Both the position numbers and the translations under genes were made by a program. Positions 34,000-45,365 of a stretch of 64,000 nt of DNA are shown here, in pieces. The stretch covers positions 222,845,887 to 222,909,886 of the forward strand of contig NC_134365.1 of assembly GCF_035582795.1 (NCBI RefSeq), read 5' to 3'. Below the pieces are notes generated by a model. It did no database searches and was not told the origin of the DNA. It worked only from the letters and a program-made list of their open reading frames with translations. Each line of letters begins with the position of its first letter. Within the stretch, counting starts at the first letter, position 1. The stretch comes from Mycteria americana (Eukaryota > Chordata > Aves > Ciconiiformes > Ciconiidae).

Positions 34000-36549
34000 A
34001 GGGGACTGCTGCAGTGCAGTTCCTCTTTGGCATGTAGTTACCGTGATCTCCTGGCTGCCATGTTTAAGGGACTAAGCTGTTGCAGATGCTGAAAATTGAA
34101 GCCCATTGAAGCCTTGTCACATAACAGCAGCCCCTCTGATCTTTTTCCATGGCCTTTCTTGCCCTGTGTCCTGCTGCCAGCTTATGGCCGAGACTAACAT
34201 TTGGCGCTTTCTTCCCTCTTCTGCAGCTGGACTCATGCCCTGTTCCTCAGACCCCTTCCTCGGGCATTGCCTCTGTTCCCAGGACCCTGCCCCATCCGCA
34301 CCATGTCCCAGCCCGGCTGCTGCCCCCAGTGCTGGCCAAGCCTTCCTTAGCTCATCTCCCAGACTGCACCTCTGATTACAGCTCTCCATCCGAGGCCAGA
34401 CCATGCTGTGAGCTGCTCCACAGACTTTTCCTCTTCTGCCATAGCAGATGTAAATCCCTGGGCACACCTTCATATTTTTCCCTCGATTTCACTGTTCCCT
34501 GGTAGCCAGGGTGATGCTTTGCTCAGGACAGCAGCTCTGTTTGCCTCCTGGTCCACATCCCCTCAACACCCCTGTTGTCCCCCCATGCCCGCTCCCTCGT
34601 GTGCTGCTGCCCAGCTCCGTGCGCTCTGCGTCCGGCAGCCCCCGGCTCCGTGCCTGCGGGTGGGAGGCTCAGGGTGCTCGGCAGCAGCCGGAGTGCAGAG
34701 CTGGGGAGGGACGGGAGGATGAGGAGACGTGGCCTGGAGACCTCCATAGTGGAGCATGGGGCCAGCCACGCAGGGGCTGCTGCAGTAAGGCTAATGGCAG
34801 CCCCGCTGCCCCCACCACCCCAGCAGAGCCTGCAGGCTGCTCGCCAGAAAGATGTTGTTTTCTCATCTGTGTGTCCCGTTCCCCCTCCCTTCTCTGTCTC
34901 TGGTCTTTCTCCTTGGCTGGCTGTGAGGTCTCCCATGTGGGGTGGGGAGGATGGTCTCCTTGTGGGGAGCTGCTGTGGGCACAGGAAGGGGCAGCTGCCT
35001 CCTGACTGCCTCTCGTCTCTTAACAGCTCCTGGAGCAGAGACTTAGTACAGTCCAGGGAGATGCTGTCCTTCGTGCAGCTGCGCTCTCCTGCCTGGAGTC
35101 TTCCCTCCCTTGTGGCATCAAGAGCTGCTGGAGAGATGGCAGGACCATGTGCTGGCTGCCGCAGTCCCCTGGAGCCCGATGACATGCAACGGCTGCTCAG
35201 AACGGCACTGTCTTGCCCTGGTCGAGCTCCTGCAATCCAGTTTTTCTGCCTGCACCACACAGCTCTGATCTCCTGCCCATGCCTGGAAGCAGGCGAGAGC
35301 TGCAGGGTACTGCAGGCACTGAACAGCCCCACGCACACACGTGTCATTGCTCTTGTGTCTGCCCTCGGCTCCTCGACCCAGACCAGCAGCCCCTCACTCA
35401 GCTCCCCAGAAGGCAAACAGCGGGCAGGGGCGCATGACTGGGGAAGCAGGTAGGGCAGGGACTGCACAAGGAGCCCAGCACCCTGAAGGGAGGGTGAGGA
35501 GAGCCCAGCTTGCTGTGGGCTGCAAGGATGACATCCCCAAACAGAGTCCTGGCAGGCTCCTGATCATGTTTTCTTCCAAATTCCACAATTTGGACTGTGG
35601 TGTTTCCTTGAAAAGCTCCTTTACTGCACAGGGCTCTGGGAAAGGTAAAAATTGGGAGTCTGGATGGCATTCTCCTTTCTGCTTCTCCCTAAAGCTTTCA
35701 GAAGCCCTGAGGAAGAGGGCTATGAGTAGAGATGGTCTCCTTTCTCCCTCCATTTAAGTCCTCCATCAGCCCAGACCTGCTCCTCAGTGACAAGGACCCA
35801 ATGAGCAGTACCGAGTCACCTGAGAAAAATTTTCAAGTGCTGTCAGGTACAGACTGCAGCCTGGAGCAGAAGCCCCTGGCTGCTGCTGGCAGTGGACAGG
35901 GCAGGAATATGAACCCTGTCCAAAATCCCACTGACACTTGCTCCCTCCCTGTGCTCAGGGACAGACTCCCCTGGTGTGCAGCCAGCACAGGCAGGCGATG
36001 CAGTTTGCAGGCTGCCCCATGCATACACCGGCGCTCAGATGTTAAAGAGCTGCTGCAGAGTGTGGAGTCTGTGCAGGGGTGACTGCAACGGCTGCTCTCT
36101 GCTGCAGAAATGCCTGGGCTGTACTGCCTGGTGTGGCCGGTCCTGGCAGGCAGGAGGTCTGGCAACCAAGGGCAAAGCTGGCTGTCATGTGCCCAGGGGG
36201 GCTTGCACAGGCTTCCCAGGTTGGCCTGTTTTGGCACATGGGACGTCTGGCAAGGCCACCCTTCAATGGCAAATCCAGCTGTGCTGTGGCAGTGGCCAGC
36301 TGTGAGCAGTGCTATCAGCGAGGTTCAGTCTTGCTGCCGGTGGGGAGCCGGGAGAGGTCCCCGAAGCAGCTGTGCGGCGTATGCACGAGGTGCCTGGCAG
36401 ACTGTCTGCTTGGGCTTGGCAAGGTCCCTCGGCAAAGGCTGCGAAGGAGCCACAGGTACTGTGGAGAAGAGGTCAGGTCCTTTGCTGGGAAGCGACCAAC
36501 TAAAGAGCAGGAGCAGGGAAGAAGGGTCATTTTTCCCTGTGGAAGGAGG
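34000..36549. other. Intergenic with scattered exon-like pieces
   Basis: Mostly unrecognised. Two pieces look coding-like on the plus strand: 35026-35235 (listed separately) and a Cys-rich frame at 36.08-36.61 kb containing CEQCYQ and CGVCTRC. Neither could be assigned to a family. Confidence 0.35.
35026..35235 (+). pseudogene. Exon-like fragment with a frame change, unknown gene
   Basis: After a good acceptor (CGTCTCTTAACAG) the plus strand reads LLEQRLSTVQGDAVLRAAAL and further leucine-rich helix-like sequence. About 80 bases in, the helical reading moves to another frame (WHQELLERWQDHVLAAA) without a splice site. This fits a decayed exon or a base-call indel in a real exon. The family is not recognised. 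Confidence 0.3.
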
Positions 36550-37110
36550 TCACCAGCAGAGTCCCACAGAGACCCCCACAGGGGCTGTTGCTGCTCAGCC
36601 TGTGCATGAATGATCTGGCACAGTGGCAGAGTGAGGCGAGAAAGTCTGTTCGCAGCACTGAGTTAACTAATGCAGCTCATTAGGCTCTGAGGAGCTGCAG
36701 CAGGATATCGCAGCACTGTGTGATACAGGGGTGTGATCAACTCAGTCTAAATAAATGGAAAGGGACACCCATTTCACATTTTGCATGTGAAACGATGAGT
36801 TCTGAGCTGACCATTGAAACTCAGGAGTTCGATCTCCAGGGGATGATAGCTATTTCTAAGCAAATGGCAGTTCAGTGCTCAGGGGTGGTCAAAAAGCAAA
36901 TCAAGTGCTAGGAAAAGGAGCAAAGGCAATAGTGGAGGACAAAACAGAACATCCTTATGGTCCCCTTCTCAAACTGGAAAAGGTCCAGAGAGTGGCAGCT
37001 AGGGTGGTCAAAGGGCTGGAGCAAGCAAGCAGGCTGTGCGTCCTTGGTGGGAAAAGGTGCTCGACCCATTCCTGTATTGGATCCTGGTCTGACCAAGAGC
37101 AGTTGCCGAG
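36550..37110 (+). mobile_element. Old CR1 fragment
   Basis: The plus strand has degraded CR1 reverse-transcriptase sequence, clearest around GAAAAGGTCCAGAGAG and the following GGTGGTCAAAGGGCTGGAG. Many stops. Confidence 0.55.
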
Positions 37111-38675
37111 TGGGGCAGCAGTTGCTCTTTCAGTCTGTCTCAGAATATGACTTTAGCAAAAACTGCTTTGTGCAATGCAAGTCATTTAGGTCTGTTGATT
37201 TCAAAGAATTGTTATGGTCTAGCAAATGCTTAACATCCTTCTAAATTTCTTACCCTTTTTTGCTCGCCAAGAACCAACAGCTTCACAGTTGAAGAAACTG
37301 AAAAAAATCTTGCAAGTTTCTTCTGTCTGAAAAATTTCCTCGTGATTCAGTTTAATGTGGGCTTTCCTCCGCTGTGGGAAATGAACCTTTCTGCAGTATC
37401 AGTTAACCTGTCGCTGGCGACGACTGTCCTCTGCTTGCTGGTGTGGAATGCAGCGGAGCACAGGTGCTAGCCACACAGCCACCCGGCAGGCAGGTAGTCT
37501 TGCTCAAAGATTTATCTGCAGCATCTTTTGTGCTAAAATTTATGGATTAAAATGTTCCAGGCACTCCAGTGATGATTTACTCTGGGCTACCTAGTGGCTC
37601 CAGCATCCATCTCCCAAATGGAGTCCTCCCATTATGAGACAGCTTTTCTCCTACATGTTGCAAGCTGATGTTTGCAGCAAACACCCAGTTCTTGGTGAGC
37701 ACGGTCCCAAGACACCTCTGACAGAAGTGTGGTGCCGAGCTGTCGGCTGTAAAAGAAACGCCGGTGTTTTTAATAGCAATTACATCATTTTCCTCACACA
37801 CATGCACTTATTTTGATCCATGTTATTGCTCCTAATCAGATTATAGACAGAAAGCCTTGGTCTCTGTGTGTAAGCAGGTGAGTGTGGAGCCGTGCACTGG
37901 GAGGCTGATGCGAGAATCCTTGCTGTAACCTGGCAGCTCAACGTCTGGCAGCGACAGAGGGAAAGACCCTCGGGGTATCTGTCATCTTTACAGGTTCCAG
38001 GCTTGCATGGAGCAGCTCCAGGTGCCAGAAATTCTTCTTCCAGAGGGCTGCTCGTTTGCCTCCCTAGGCTAGCCATCATGCGGCAGAACTGCTGTCAGTC
38101 CTGCTGTTCAGCATTACTTTTCTCCTGGTTGCTTTTCTCTTCTGCTGCCCCAGCTCCCGCAGTCTGAGCCTCCGCAGACTGCAGTGGTTCCCACCGAAGC
38201 CAAACTACATCTCCCGTGCTGTCCCCACTTGCGGCACAGCCAATGTCACAGACAGTGCCCATGGCCTGACATCGTGCTGGGCACCTTTGAACCCCACTTC
38301 CAAGACACAGCTACGAGGATCTCAGCGGTGCTGGATCTGATGCCTAGTGTGCCCCCAGTGCGGAATCAGCTCCAACATGTTACGTTGCAGTCAGGGACCT
38401 GCAAAACCGTCAGCACAGGTCCTCTTGTCCCTGCTCGTTTCTTGGCCCAGTGCTACACATCTCATGCCACTTTAGCCTGAGAGTAAAACCTTTTAGAGCC
38501 TCATTTATTGGCTGTTGTGTTACTAGAGATGTTTCCCTATCACAATAGAAGTGTATAGACCAGAACTCTTACACAAAGAGTGTAGCTTACCAGCTTTATG
38601 GACCATTAATCATATGGATAACCATGTGTTCTTCCAGGGAGTGCTGAAAAGCGTTTCTAATTTCTTCCATATATA
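37111..38675. other. Intergenic, nothing recognised
   Basis: AT-richer DNA with no supported exon. The end runs into the next CR1 copy. Confidence 0.45.
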
Positions 38676-39606
38676 ACAAATATCTTCGTAAGTGATCTGG
38701 ATGATGGACTCAAGCGTACCTTGATCAAGTTTGCTGATGATACCAAACTGAGTGGGGAAGTGGATGCTTCAGAAGGGAGAGCCACCCTGCAGGAAGACCT
38801 GGATAGGCTGGAAGAGTGGGCTAACAACAACCTTATGAAGTTCAACAAGGACAAGCGTAAGGTCTTGCACCTGGGAAAACATAATCCAGGAGTGCAGCAC
38901 ACGCTGGGATCTACCCAGCTGGGGAGCAGCTCTGTGGAAAGGGACCTGGGGGTCCTGGTGGACAACAAACTTGATATGAGCGAACAGTGTGCTGCTGCGG
39001 CAAAGAAAGCAAACAGGATGCTGGGTTGCATCAACAAAGGCATCACCAGCAGAGATAAAGAAGTAATTATCCCACAGTACTTGGCGCTTGTCAGGCCACA
39101 CCTGGAATACTGTGCTCAGTTTTGGCCCCCGCTATGCAAAAAAGATGTGGACAAGCTGGAGAAGGTCCAGACAAGAGCCACAAAGATGGTCCAAGGACTG
39201 GGAAGCCTGCCATATGAGGAAAGGCTGAGAGAACTGGGTTTGTTCAGCCTTGAGAAAAGCAGGCTTAGGGGAGACCTTATCACCATGTTCCAGTATTTAA
39301 AGGGTGGCTACAAAGAAGATGGAGACTCCCTTTTTACAAGGGGTCACATGGAAAAGACGAGGGGTAATGGGTACAAGCTACTCCTGGGGACATTCCAATT
39401 GGACGTGAAGAAAATTTTTCACAATGAGAATAATGAGCCACGGCAATAATCTCCCCAGGGAAGTGGTGGATTCCCCAACATCGGACACTTTTAAGATTTG
39501 GCTGGACAGGGTGCTGGGCCATCTTGTGTAGACATTGCTTTTGCCAAGAAAGGTTGGACCAGATGATCCTTGAGGTCCTGTCCAACCTGGTATTCTATGA
39601 ATCTAT
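38676..39606 (+). mobile_element. CR1 3' part with a long open frame
   Basis: The best-kept CR1 copy here. An open frame at 38721-39449 gives 242 residues of the reverse transcriptase C-terminal half, with FADDTKLSG (active-site FADD box), LGVLVDNKLDMSEQCA, RPHLEYCAQFW and [15 protein letters not shown]. The element ends with the usual untranslated tail ATTCTATGAATCTATGA near 39606. It is 5'-truncated and so cannot move by itself. Confidence 0.93.
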
Positions 39607-41079
39607 GAAAAAGAGGAGTTGGAGCCATTGCAGAGGTCTCTGACAAACTCCTCCACTGGGAGGAGCATTCTCCACTGCCAAAGACGCGTTTTGCCCATAA
39701 ACAGTGTCACAGAAAATTCAACCAAGAACAATGGCATCTGCCTAGGCTTTCAAGAAGATAGCGTATGTGTGGGACAAGAACTAAGATTCTTTTCTTGAAC
39801 TCTATTCCTTTGTAACTGACGTTTTGCAGCTGTCTTTGAAAAGGCGAAATGATCCAGAACAGTTTAAAATAGGGGCCCTGGTGATTTATATTATTTTTGG
39901 GGAAATAATTCATCCTAAAGGCAAGTGGGCAGATTTGTTTGGCCAGTCGCTGCCAAATTGCTTACTGTAATGAGTAGGGTGAGGGCAGTGTACAGCAGCT
40001 GATGACACATCTTTGTGCACTGCAGCTTGCACAACTGCTTGAGGTTTTGTGCAGCTGATTAGTGCAACAGGAACTCAGAAGCATAAGTGGGCCCTCACAG
40101 CACAGCTGGTGATGGCTTATTATGGCAATTCTGAACTTGTGACCTACCCAGAGAAGCCAGATCTCATCCTGCTACATAGTCCAGAAGGTTTCTTGGGGAG
40201 GCTTTCTGCTCTGTTTCTTTCCTGTCCTCCAGATCACAGCATGTCTCATGTCCCCGGGTTTTTGGCTCAGCATATCTTACGATAGCTGGTCACCCCTTTT
40301 GCACTGGGTTTCACCTGGAAGCTACTTCCCACACACACCAGACTGCAAAGTCCCCTGTCATACAGCGTGCACATCTTATCCAGCTCTCAAACCTGGGAAA
40401 CGGAGAGAGTGTACCTCACTTGGTGAGATGCTAACCACCACCCGAGCAGTGCAGTTTGCTTGTCTGAGAGTAAACCACTGTGAAAGGTGTAAACCTGTGA
40501 AAGGTAAAGCTGAGTCAAAGCCTACCTGCTGAAGCACCTGGCTCACTCCAGTCTTCCCTTGCTGCAGCCCTACCTGCACACTGCTCGTGTCTGAGACTGC
40601 ATGCCTGCAGTGCCAGGCTGCGGCGCTGCCATCATCCCCTTTGTACCGGCCAAAGGGTCTGGACCTTCCTCGGGGGGACTTTTAACTGTCTGTACATGCA
40701 CCTTCACTGCAGGTCTGCAGACAAGCACCACAGACTGCAGTATTCTACTGCACCAACGTCTATCATGTCATGCTCTGAACTCTCTTCTCCCTTTGCATTT
40801 ATATTGTCTTAAAAACATGGGGCATGCCCTTCCACTAAAGCACTTCTTCCTGTACTAGATGCTTTGAATAGTCACCTTCTTCTCTCACCCGCCCATGCCC
40901 CATGAAGGGCCTCTTTCTATATTGTTGAAGGCTGTATATAATGCGCACACAGACATGGCCACATAGATTTACAGGCTTCTCTGTGTTTTATAGGCAGCTC
41001 TGCATTTTCTGAGAGACAGCCATCATCTTTATTGTCAGCCTGCTCTCCAGCCTGCCAGCTCGTTGCTGAAGCATGAGCA
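39607..41079. other. Intergenic, nothing recognised
   Basis: Single-copy-looking, AT-richer sequence without supported exons. Confidence 0.45.
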
Positions 41080-41940
41080 CAGAATCCCAGAATGGCTGTG
41101 GTTGGCAGGGACCTCTGGAGATCATCCAGTCCAACCCCCTGCTCAAGCAGGGTCAGCCAGAGCTGGTTGCCCAGGACCATGTCCAGTGGGTTTTGAAAAA
41201 TCTCCACGGAGGGAGACTCCACAACCTCTCCGGGCAACCTGTGCCAGTGCTTGACCATCCTCACAGTAAAAATGTTTTTTAAATGGAACTTCTTATATTT
41301 CTTTTTTTTTTTTTTTTTTGCGCCCATTGCCTCTTGTGCTTTCACTGGTTGCTACTGAGAAGAGTCTGGCTTTGTCTACTTTACACCTTCCCTTCAGGTA
41401 TTTATACAAATAGATGTGAACACCTTGAGCCTTCTCTTCTCCAGGCTGAACAGTCCCAGCTCTCTCAGCCTTTCCTCATAGGAGAGATGCTCCAGTCCCT
41501 TCATCATCTTCACTGGACTCTCTCCTGTACTGGGGACCCCAGCACCAGACCCAGCACTCCAGCTGTGACCTCACCAGTGCTGAGTAGAGGGGAAGGATCA
41601 CCTCACTCAACCTGCTGGCAACACTCCTCCTGATGCAGCCCAGGATACTATTCACGTTCTTTGCAGCAAGGGCACATTGCTGTCTCATCTTCAACTTGAT
41701 GTCCACCAGGACCCCCAGGTCCTTTTCTGCCAAGCTGCTTTCCAGCTGGGTGGCCCCCAGCATATATTCTTGCATGGGGTTGTTCCTCTGCAGGTGCAGA
41801 CTTTGCACTTCCCCTTGTTGAACTTTATGAGGTTCCTGTTGGGCCGATTCTCCAGCCTGTCAAGGTCCCTCTGGATGGCAGCACAACCCTCTGGCGTATC
41901 AGCCACTCCTTCCAATTTGGTACCATCAGCAAAAAAATCA
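41080..41940 (-). mobile_element. CR1 fragment, minus strand
   Basis: Starts with the reverse complement of the CR1 3' end (AGAATCCCAGAATGGCTGTG) and continues through the reverse-transcriptase region. The minus-strand translation includes LGATQLESSLAEKDLGVLVD and [11 protein letters not shown]-run lies at about 41310-41328. 5'-truncated, with stops. Confidence 0.92.
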
Positions 41941-43100
41941 GAGATTCTGGCAGTGGAGTTTCTTCAGTCTCTGCCACAATGCCAGCATCCTTCACTGGAC
42001 AAACTATCTGCTCTCAGGAAAATGAGACGTGGCCTTTTTGCAGCTCCAGTCTTGGTCATTCCTGCAGAGCTCAAAGCTGGAACCTCGAAGGCATCACTGT
42101 AGAGGGGCACAAGTTAAGCCCTGCAGTGTCCCCAGAAGCTCTGTGAGCCTGTGCAGGTGTGCACACACACAGTCCCTTTTACTGCCAGCGGAGTGATACA
42201 GGTAAAGCCCTGGCCATACCTACATCACTGCATCTCTAGATGTGTCAACAAGCTGTTCTACTCACCCCCCACCCCAAGTGCCCCTCACCCTCTCATGGCC
42301 CGTGGTGTGCCATTCCACTCACGCTTTCTTTGAGCCGGTTTGCTGGTTTATGCTAATGCTAGCCAAGAGCCCCTGGGGCTTTCTGCATTCCACAAGCACG
42401 AGGACAGTGTTTGTGTGAAATTCTGAGAGGCTTTCGGGGGCATGCTGGCAAGGTAAAACTTCTCTCCTGCCCCTGTCTTCCATTGGCCCTATAGAATCAG
42501 GGACTGTTGACTGGAAGGAACTGAGCAGAAAGGGCAAACTCTAGCTTTTTATGGGTGGTGCACAGTGTGTATATGAAATGGTCTGATGGGCAAATTTTCT
42601 GGACAGTAATGCTTTGCATAAAGGTACAGATGACTGCTGTACAGACACATCTGAAACAGCATCAGGTCCAGGTAGGCTTGCTCTCCATGCCGGGTGGCCA
42701 CATGTGGCTCAGTTCACACCCCACCAGCAGCTGCTATTGCAGAGGCTTAGAGAAATGATGTGTGAAGCAAGCCTACCATCACGCTTTGCATGGAGGTTGA
42801 CCCAGTGCATGCACCCGTAGCCTACCGCTCCATACGCTCAGGGGATGGTCTCACGGGATGATCTAGGTGACACCAGGACCGTTGGGGCCTGAGGGCTTCA
42901 CCTTTCTCAATGGGGGAAAAGTATTTTTGCTCACGACTTGGAAGAGCTTCAAACTAGGCTCAAAGGCGGGGGAAAGGGGGTAAAGTCAGGCTTACTGGTG
43001 GTAAGCTACGGGGTGGCGTGGCAGTGTTTGAGGGACGGTGTGCTAGTGAGGGCTTTCACTCTGCTCCATGATGCGCTGAGTATGTTGCTGTGTTGCTGCA
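41941..43100. other. Intergenic, possible old LINE 5' sequence at the right end
   Basis: No exon is supported. The stretch 42.92-43.10 kb (GACTTGGAAGAGCTTCAAAC and onward) has the look of a LINE leader, but I could not confirm it. Confidence 0.3.
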
Positions 43101-43205
43101 GGTGGGTGGGCAACCGCCATGGGCCTCTGGTGGTACAATCACCCGGGGCCATGGCACAGCCCACCCCCACACGCCTTCCCTGCCTGGGGGAAGAGGCAGG
43201 ACCAA

Positions 43206-44886
43206 CAGCCTGCACCCTGCAGCACCCATGTGCCATGACCATCTTCTGCGAGACACCCTGGACCTGACGGCACTCCTGTTGCACACCCGCAGCCAGGCGC
43301 TGAGCCAGCACATGCGGCAGGGCACGGTGGGGCACTCCTGGTGCTGCGCACCGCGCTGTCGCACACTGCCAACGGTGAGCCCTGACAGCAGCACTGCTCT
43401 GCTGGCCCGAGCCCACGCCTGCTGCAGGCTGCCCCCATGCAGTCTCACGGCTGCTCTCCCAGCTCGACTGTCACGCAGCAGCACGCAGCATGAACTGCGC
43501 CTTCAGGGGCTGGGAAGACTGGGCCCAGGATGCGACAAACCAGTGGGGCTGATGACGGTCCCTTCTTCTTCCAGGGTCAATTCTTTAAGGAGGCTGTATT
43601 CTGGATGGAGATGCAGCCGCTGCACAGAGCCTGGCTCAGCAGTGCCTGGACACTGCAGCCCAGCTCCCCTCTGAATCCCACAGCCTCCTTATCCCTCTCC
43701 AGGGCTGCCTCAACATGGGTAAGAACAAGGCTGGAGGGAAGACACTGGGCCACAGGCCTGCACCCGCCTGCCTCCAGGTCTGGCCGAGGATGAGGCGACT
43801 TCAGAGATCCAGAATGCATCCAGCAGCTCCACGGCCCAGCAGAGCCACCCTCCTCCAGAGCGGTCCAGGGCTTGCAGGAAGAGCTGCTAGCAGCCCAGAG
43901 TCGTGCCGTGCTCTCCCATCTCCTCTGTTCCCAGCACGCCTGGCAGCCCTGCCAGTCCCTGGTCAGCCAGCAAGCCACCCCGAGGCTTCTAGCGGAATGG
44001 GGCCTTGCACTGCTATCGGGGCTGCAGCAGGACCTACAGATACGAGGACAGGAGACAGAAGCCATCTCCCAGATGGACCATCTTGGCTCAAGCCCTGACC
44101 CTTGCATCAGCTCCTGCTGGAGGAGCGTGGAAGTTTCCTGGCTCCACCACATCAAGTGGAAAAGGTCCTCAGCTGTCTGCAGGATGGCCTGAAGGGAGGG
44201 GGGCCTGCCAGTCACCCTCCTGCTCTGCTGTCCTCTGAGCACTGCAGCAAGGAGCAAGGACGCCTGCCACGGCTGTGGCTGCCCCATACCCTGTAGGGCC
44301 ACAGGTCCCAGGGAAGCAGCTGGAAGAGCTACAGCCGCTGCCAGCTGGTGTGCACCTACCTGGGTGCAATGGCAGGGCAGCCTGTGCTTCCTTCCCACCC
44401 CTCTGCCTTCCAGCACCCACACCACCTCCTGCTGGCACTGCTCCAGGGGGCAGCCCTGGCAGATCACAAGAGCTGGGCCAGCACCAGCTGGGCCAGCAGG
44501 TAGTGCTACCCTCCCCACCACGGACATACCTCCCGCTGCAGCGGACCTCAGGCCCTGTTTCATCTCCCAGCCAGTTGCTGCCTGCTACACCATCTCTCAC
44601 TCTATCCTGCTTCCCCTGTCTGGAATCCTGTCTGGATTCTGGATTCTATGTCTGCTTCCCCTGGCTGGATCAGAGCAGTGCAGAAGAAAAAAACATGTCT
44701 GCTCACAGCACTGCTCCCTCTCAGGCACAACACTGGGGCTACATCTTCCTAGGACAGCTTCGTGAGCCTACATGCCTGGCTAGCCACCAGGCTGCGCTAC
44801 CTGTGGTACTGCCCTGCACGACCTCCCCAATGCTGTGTGCTCAGCGCCTCATGCGCATTGCCAGCCCGCCACTGTGCCCAAAATAA
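43206..44886 (+). pseudogene. Eroded or unrecognised plus-strand gene, several exon-like blocks
   Basis: Successive plus-strand blocks look coding but change frame. HLLRDTLDLTALLLHTRSQA follows a CCTGCAG acceptor near 43222 and precedes a donor (GGTGAGCC) near 43375. QFFKEAVFWMEMQPLHRAW follows a CTTCTTCTTCCAG acceptor near 43574. ELLAAQSRAVLSHLL lies near 43.88 kb and HQLLLEERGSFLAPPHQVEK near 44.10-44.17 kb, one base out of frame from the preceding stretch. Leu-rich helices dominate. An AATAAA at 44882-44887 fits a 3' end. The blocks may belong to one decayed gene or to a real gene with assembly indels. The longest antisense frame here (43577-44563, minus) has no family features. I cannot name the gene. 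Confidence 0.35.
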
Positions 44887-44887
44887 A
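44882..44887 (+). terminator. Polyadenylation signal for the plus-strand gene-like region
   Basis: AATAAA directly after the last open block. It converges on the 3' end of the FBXW7-like gene. The 480 bases between them (44.89-45.37 kb) hold that gene's probable 3' untranslated region and nothing else recognised. Confidence 0.4.
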
Positions 44888-45365
44888 GAAGCTGGAGTCC
44901 ACAGACTATGGGACTCTAGGCAGAGGGCACTCCACCAGACAAGGGCATGTGTGCACAGGAAGACAGAGCTGGTCTCTGAGGTCAGTGACTCTACGGAAAG
45001 CCAGTACCCTCCCTCCTCCTGCCTGGAATCAAAGGGGATGGGCCATAGCCACCAACTGCTCCCCCAGAAGAGACAAGCTCCAGGAAGGCAGTGCTCAGGG
45101 AACAGCAGGGGTGGAGAAGAAGGCCCCAGGTACAGAAATAAATCGATATATTAGTGTGTACAAAACATGCTGCTTCCTCTGTACAGTGCCCCAGCCAGGC
45201 GCAGGCTCCCCACAGGGAGTTCACATATATAAATAAGGCCCAGACAGCTGCAAACAGTATTTACAGCCCGCGAGGGGCTAGCGCCTGCTCTGGGGCCAGC
45301 CCCACCGAGACCAGCTGCTATGCCCAGCCCGCGGGATCCTCCATCCCAGCCTGGACTGGCCAGGT

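Noticed and set aside
33819-34037. Open frames across the GGGAA array
   Set aside because: Pure repeat translation on both strands.
36079-36609. Calling a FYVE domain
   Set aside because: The first C-x2-C (KCLGC near 36112) is about 170 bases from the second, too far for the domain, and not in the same frame.
38721-39449. A 242-codon frame as a host gene
   Set aside because: It is CR1 reverse transcriptase with the CR1 3' tail.
43577-44563. A 328-codon minus-strand frame
   Set aside because: Trp/Cys/Ser-rich low-quality translation without any motif. The plus strand has the better splice signals, so this is taken as an antisense shadow.
43206-44886. Naming the plus-strand relic CCDC142 or DNHD1
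   Set aside because: Only vague leucine-rich similarity by memory for the first, and no dynein AAA motif for the second.
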